DNA of 9,952 bases, taken from CSP1-4 sp036559965 (GTDB lineage Bacteria > Chloroflexota > Limnocylindria > Limnocylindrales > CSP1-4). Location: positions 1-9,952 of the forward strand of contig DATBSD010000099.1 of the NCBI GenBank assembly GCA_036559965.1, written 5' to 3'. Both the position numbers and the translations under genes were made by a program. The notes under the pieces are model-generated. The model ran no database searches. It was not told the DNA's origin and worked only from the letters and a program-made list of their open reading frames with translations. Numbering within the stretch: position 1 is the first letter of the stretch; each line of letters opens with the position of its first letter. Positions 7,010-9,952 of this stretch are shown one piece after another.

Positions 7010-7900
7010 GTGGCTCGCCTGCCCGAGGTGCCGCTGGCCGATGGTGTGCTCGGGGAGGTCGTCATCGGCGGGCATCCGCTGGAGGTCGTCGTGCTGCCCC
7101 GCCTCGGCGCCCGGCTGCACCGCGTGCGGGCGTTCGGCCAGGACATACTCGTCGGGCCAGACCATGTCGCCACGTACGACCGCGATCCGTTCATGTGGGG
7201 CGGCTACGTCATGGCGCCGTGGTGCAATCGCGTCGCCGCGGAGCCGATCGAGGTCGGCGGCCGGACCATCGCCCTGGCGGCCAACTTCCGTGACGGCAGC
7301 GCCATCCATGGACAGGTCGCCATCCGCCCCTGGCAGATCGAGGCACCGGGCTCCTTCGTCGTTCGCGGTGGCGGTGACGCCTGGCCGTGGCGCTTTGAGG
7401 TCCGCGAGCGGGTCGCCGTCGACGGCGCCGTCTTGCGCATCGAGCTGTCCGTCGCCAATCTCGACGACGCTGCCATGCCGGCGGGCATCGGCCTCCACCC
7501 CTGGTTCGTCGGCCCGCTCGAGCTGGCCGTCCCGGCCGAGACCGTCCTGTCGCCCAACGACGACACGCCGGCGACGCCCGTGCCGGTCGCCGGCGAGACC
7601 GACCTCCGGCGACTGGCGCCGCCGCCGATCGGCCTCGATGGGACGTGGATGGACGTCGCCGGGCCGGTCGAGCTGACCTGGCCGCAGCTCGGCTTGCAGG
7701 CCACGATGCGCGTCGACGCTCCGACGGCATGCATCGTCGTCGCCTCGCCGCCCGGCCGCGGCGCCATCGCCGTCGAGCCAGAGACGCACGCGCCGCAGGG
7801 CATCCGGCGCCTGGTACGGGACGAGCCCGGGGCGCTCGCCATGCTCGCTCCGGGTGACCGGCTGAGGCTCGGCGTGGAACTCGCCTTCGAGCGACGCTGA
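7010..7900 (+). CDS. Aldose 1-epimerase (galactose mutarotase-like) family protein
   Basis: This 296-residue protein belongs to the aldose 1-epimerase superfamily, cytoplasmic beta-sandwich enzymes that interconvert alpha and beta anomers of free sugars or sugar phosphates. The active-site landmarks appear in order: GGYVMAPWCNR (64-74) with the sugar-binding Asn-Arg pair, the first His in IHG (His100), the second His in GLHPWF (His163, expected general acid), and the general-base Glu in AVEPETHAP (Glu256, with Glu258 an alternative reading). All are present, so the enzyme is probably active. The length agrees with the short YihR/YeaD-like branch more than with the 340-residue GalM. The start is GTG 7010, one base after the TGA of the M24-fold gene, so translational coupling is likely. 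No separate ribosome binding site is convincing. The sugar specificity cannot be determined. Confidence 0.9.
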   Translation: MARLPEVPLADGVLGEVVIGGHPLEVVVLPRLGARLHRVRAFGQDILVGPDHVATYDRDPFMWGGYVMAPWCNRVAAEPIEVGGRTIALAANFRDGSAIHGQVAIRPWQIEAPGSFVVRGGGDAWPWRFEVRERVAVDGAVLRIELSVANLDDAAMPAGIGLHPWFVGPLELAVPAETVLSPNDDTPATPVPVAGETDLRRLAPPPIGLDGTWMDVAGPVELTWPQLGLQATMRVDAPTACIVVASPPGRGAIAVEPETHAPQGIRRLVRDEPGALAMLAPGDRLRLGVELAFERR

Positions 7901-7920
7901 GCGAACCGATGGGGGCGGCG

Positions 7921-7950
7921 TCGGCCAGCGGACACCGATCGGTCGGCCGA
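7921..7950 (+). repeat. Inverted repeat between the epimerase and permease genes
   Basis: TCGGCC (7921-7926) is mirrored by GGCCGA (7945-7950). Inside the loop lies the perfect 10-base palindrome ACCGATCGGT (7934-7943). The element fills most of the 67-nt gap. It could fold as a hairpin or serve as an operator, but no U-tract follows, so it is not a classical intrinsic terminator. In DNA this GC-rich, short palindromes also arise by chance. Confidence 0.3.
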
Positions 7951-7967
7951 GACGCCATCATGCGCCC

Positions 7968-9952
7968 GTGACCGCAGGCCACGATCCCGATCGCCAGCCA
8001 GCTACGGCCGACGCCGCGGCCGACCGCCGCACCGCACCCCGACGTGGCTGGCTGGGGCTGGTCGTCGCCCGCATGGCCGACGACAGGATCCTCATCGTCG
8101 CGGCGTGGCTGACCATCCTCATCGCCACGACCGCGATGATGGCCAGCGCGATGCGCTCGGACGTCGTCGCCCGGGCGGCCATCCTCCAGGTCCTGGCCGA
8201 TGCGCCGGCGACCGCGTCAGCTGCCGAGATCGAGGTCGCCAGCCATCCCGAAGATGCCGCCGCGACGGACGTCATCGTGCGCGACGAGGTCGGCCGGGCC
8301 CTGGGCCCCGCGGCTGGCACGACATGGGCGTCGGGGATCTCGGATGGCTTCCGGGACCCGGACCGTGCCGAGCGCGACATCATCGTTTTCGGCTTCGCCG
8401 ATGGCCTCGACGCGCATGCGCGGCTCGTCGACGGCGCCTGGCCGCCGGCGGAGCCGAGCGCCGACGGGACGCTCGACGCCGCGGTCTCGCTGGCCGCCGC
8501 CGCGCGGCTTGGGCTTGAGGTCGGCGATCGGATGAGCCTCCAGGGCAGTGGCGTCGACGGCGCCCCGGTGGCGGTCCGGATCGTCGGCCGTTACGAGCCG
8601 CTCGATCGGGGCGATCCGTTCTGGTTCGGCGACCCGCTGGCGCTCGACGGCGCCCTGACGAATGGCGGCTTCACGACGCTCGGGCCGCTGATCATCGATC
8701 GCGCGCTCCTGCTCGATCGCGTGACCGACATCTGGGCCACGCTGCGCTGGCGTGTCGAACCCGACCGCTCCGCCCTCGATGCGCTGACGATCGCCGACGC
8801 GGCAGGCGGCATGGCGGCACTCGCGCGGCGTCTGGACGCCGACCTCGGTCGCAAGGGTGCCGCGGACGTGACGACCGACCTGCCGGCCATCCTCGGCCGT
8901 GCGGCGGCCGCGACGCAGTCGAGCGGTAGCGGCATCCTGCTCCTCGACGGCCAGGTCATCGTGCTCGGCGGCTACGCGCTGATCATGGTCGCGGCCATGG
9001 TCGTCGAGCGTCGGCGGGGCACGACCTCGGTGCTTCGGGTGCGCGGCGCGACCACCGGTCAGCTTCTGCGACTGGCGGCGACCGAGGCGATCGTGCTCGT
9101 GGTGCCCGCCGTCATCGTCGCCCCGGTCCTCGCGACGGGCCTGCTCATCGGCCTGGGCGCCCTGGCGCCGCCCGAGGCGGTCGTCGTGGCGCCGCGGCTG
9201 ACCGGGGAGGCGCTGCTCCTGGCGGTCATCGCCGCCGGCATGGCCATCGTCGGCATGGCCATCCCCATCGTCGCCTCGAGCGGTCCGATCGCGGCGGCAC
9301 GTCGCTCGGTCGGCCGCCAGCTCTCGCGAACGGCTGCGCATCGGACCGGCCTTGACCTTGCCTTCCTGGCGTTCGCGGCCATCGTGCTTTGGGAGCTGCG
9401 CGCCAACGGCGCCCCCATCGCCGCGTCGTTCCGTGGCTCGGTCGGCATCGATCCGCTGCTCGTGGCGGCGCCGGCCATCGGCCTGGCTGCCGGAGCGATC
9501 CTGACCTTGCGGGTCGTGCCTAGCCTGGCGAGCGGCCTTGAGCGCGTTGCTGGACGGCGAGCGGGGGTCGTCTGGCCGATGGCGACGCGGTCGCTCGCGA
9601 GGCGCTCGTCGCGCTATAGCCGATCGGCCCTCCTGCTCGTGGTCGCGGTCGCGATCGCGTTCCTGGCCGCCACGTACGACCGAACCTGGCGCCAGTCGCA
9701 GCTCGACCAGGTGGCGGCGATCGTTCCCGTCGACATCGTGGCCGAGCCGAGCATCGCGCAGCCCGCCGCAGGTGGTCTTGAGGGCCGCGACGACGCGCCG
9801 CCGTCGGCTGTCGCCGCGCGAGCCGGTCTGCTGGAAGAGGCGGGCATCATCGCGGCCGACCCGATCGCGCGACAACCGTTCGACCTGCGGCGGCCGAACG
9901 GCCGGGGCACGATGCTGGCGCTCGTGCCCGAGCTGGCGGCGTCGACCGTCGA
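7968..9952 (+). CDS. FtsX-like ABC transporter permease, truncated by right edge
   Basis: An open frame runs from GTG 7968 to the end of the window without a stop, giving at least 661 residues. The product looks like a large FtsX/MacB-type ABC permease. A cytoplasmic tail (1-40) precedes TM1 (about 41-60), and a long extracytoplasmic domain (about 62-325) follows. TM2 (about 329-348) leads into the family signature, which reads VVERRRGTTSVLRVRGATTGQLLRLAATEAIVL in pieces over about 346-378. TM3 (374-399), TM4 (415-437), TM5 (about 463-476), TM6 (495-518) and TM7 (553-573) follow, and a second extracytoplasmic domain begins near 575. This matches the two-module, roughly 900-1,000-residue FtsX-like permeases. 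Such proteins work with a separate ATPase in lipoprotein or peptide export or in cell-envelope mechanics. No ATPase is in view, and it may lie beyond the right edge. GTG 7968 is the only good start after the previous gene, and no clear ribosome binding site precedes it. Confidence 0.85.
   Translation, partial: MTAGHDPDRQPATADAAADRRTAPRRGWLGLVVARMADDRILIVAAWLTILIATTAMMASAMRSDVVARAAILQVLADAPATASAAEIEVASHPEDAAATDVIVRDEVGRALGPAAGTTWASGISDGFRDPDRAERDIIVFGFADGLDAHARLVDGAWPPAEPSADGTLDAAVSLAAAARLGLEVGDRMSLQGSGVDGAPVAVRIVGRYEPLDRGDPFWFGDPLALDGALTNGGFTTLGPLIIDRALLLDRVTDIWATLRWRVEPDRSALDALTIADAAGGMAALARRLDADLGRKGAADVTTDLPAILGRAAAATQSSGSGILLLDGQVIVLGGYALIMVAAMVVERRRGTTSVLRVRGATTGQLLRLAATEAIVLVVPAVIVAPVLATGLLIGLGALAPPEAVVVAPRLTGEALLLAVIAAGMAIVGMAIPIVASSGPIAAARRSVGRQLSRTAAHRTGLDLAFLAFAAIVLWELRANGAPIAASFRGSVGIDPLLVAAPAIGLAAGAILTLRVVPSLASGLERVAGRRAGVVWPMATRSLARRSSRYSRSALLLVVAVAIAFLAATYDRTWRQSQLDQVAAIVPVDIVAEPSIAQPAAGGLEGRDDAPPSAVAARAGLLEEAGIIAADPIARQPFDLRRPNGRGTMLALVPELAASTV

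Noticed and set aside
8217..9875. Long antisense open frame (552 codons) opposite the permease
   Set aside because: It is low-complexity, charged translation with no recognisable domain. The + frame encodes a coherent FtsX-like protein throughout.

Overview
The window is about 10 kb of very GC-rich DNA (roughly 70% by eye) with dense coding, short gaps, frequent GTG starts and strong G/C bias at third codon positions. Every gene I accept reads on the + strand. The style fits a high-GC environmental bacterium. Chloroflexota (Limnocylindria-like) or a deep actinobacterial lineage seem plausible, but this is an impression from codon use and gene content, and there is no marker gene here.

Layout. 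(1) Positions 2-1490 hold the C-terminal half of a short-chain dehydrogenase/reductase cut by the left edge, followed after 25 nt by a Gfo/Idh/MocA-type NAD(P)-dependent oxidoreductase. (2) Positions 1611-5618 hold a CxxC-containing AhpD/carboxymuconolactone-decarboxylase-like peroxidase. It is followed by a multi-pass membrane protein of the RnfD/NqrB-like 'UnbU' type and an anchored or exported FG-GAP protein with a C-terminal ASPIC/UnbV domain. (3) Positions 5632-7900 hold an M24 (Xaa-Pro aminopeptidase fold) protein whose usual metal ligands are mostly missing, followed 1 nt later by an aldose 1-epimerase-like protein. (4) From 7968 to the right edge an open frame without a stop encodes a large FtsX-like ABC transporter permease, truncated by the window.

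The central point of interest is the adjacent UnbU-UnbV pair. These families were named from the conserved core of enediyne polyketide clusters, yet no enediyne PKS, thioesterase or UnbL is visible here. The pair looks like a stand-alone envelope module: a quinone/flavin-oxidoreductase-like membrane protein with an outward-facing tail, plus a calcium-binding beta-propeller-like secreted protein. It sits directly downstream of a thiol peroxidase-like gene. The flanking oxidoreductases and the epimerase suggest carbohydrate chemistry, but a pathway cannot be reconstructed from the window alone.

No rRNA, tRNA, CRISPR array, insertion sequence or convincing intrinsic terminator was seen. All gaps between accepted genes are 120 nt or shorter.
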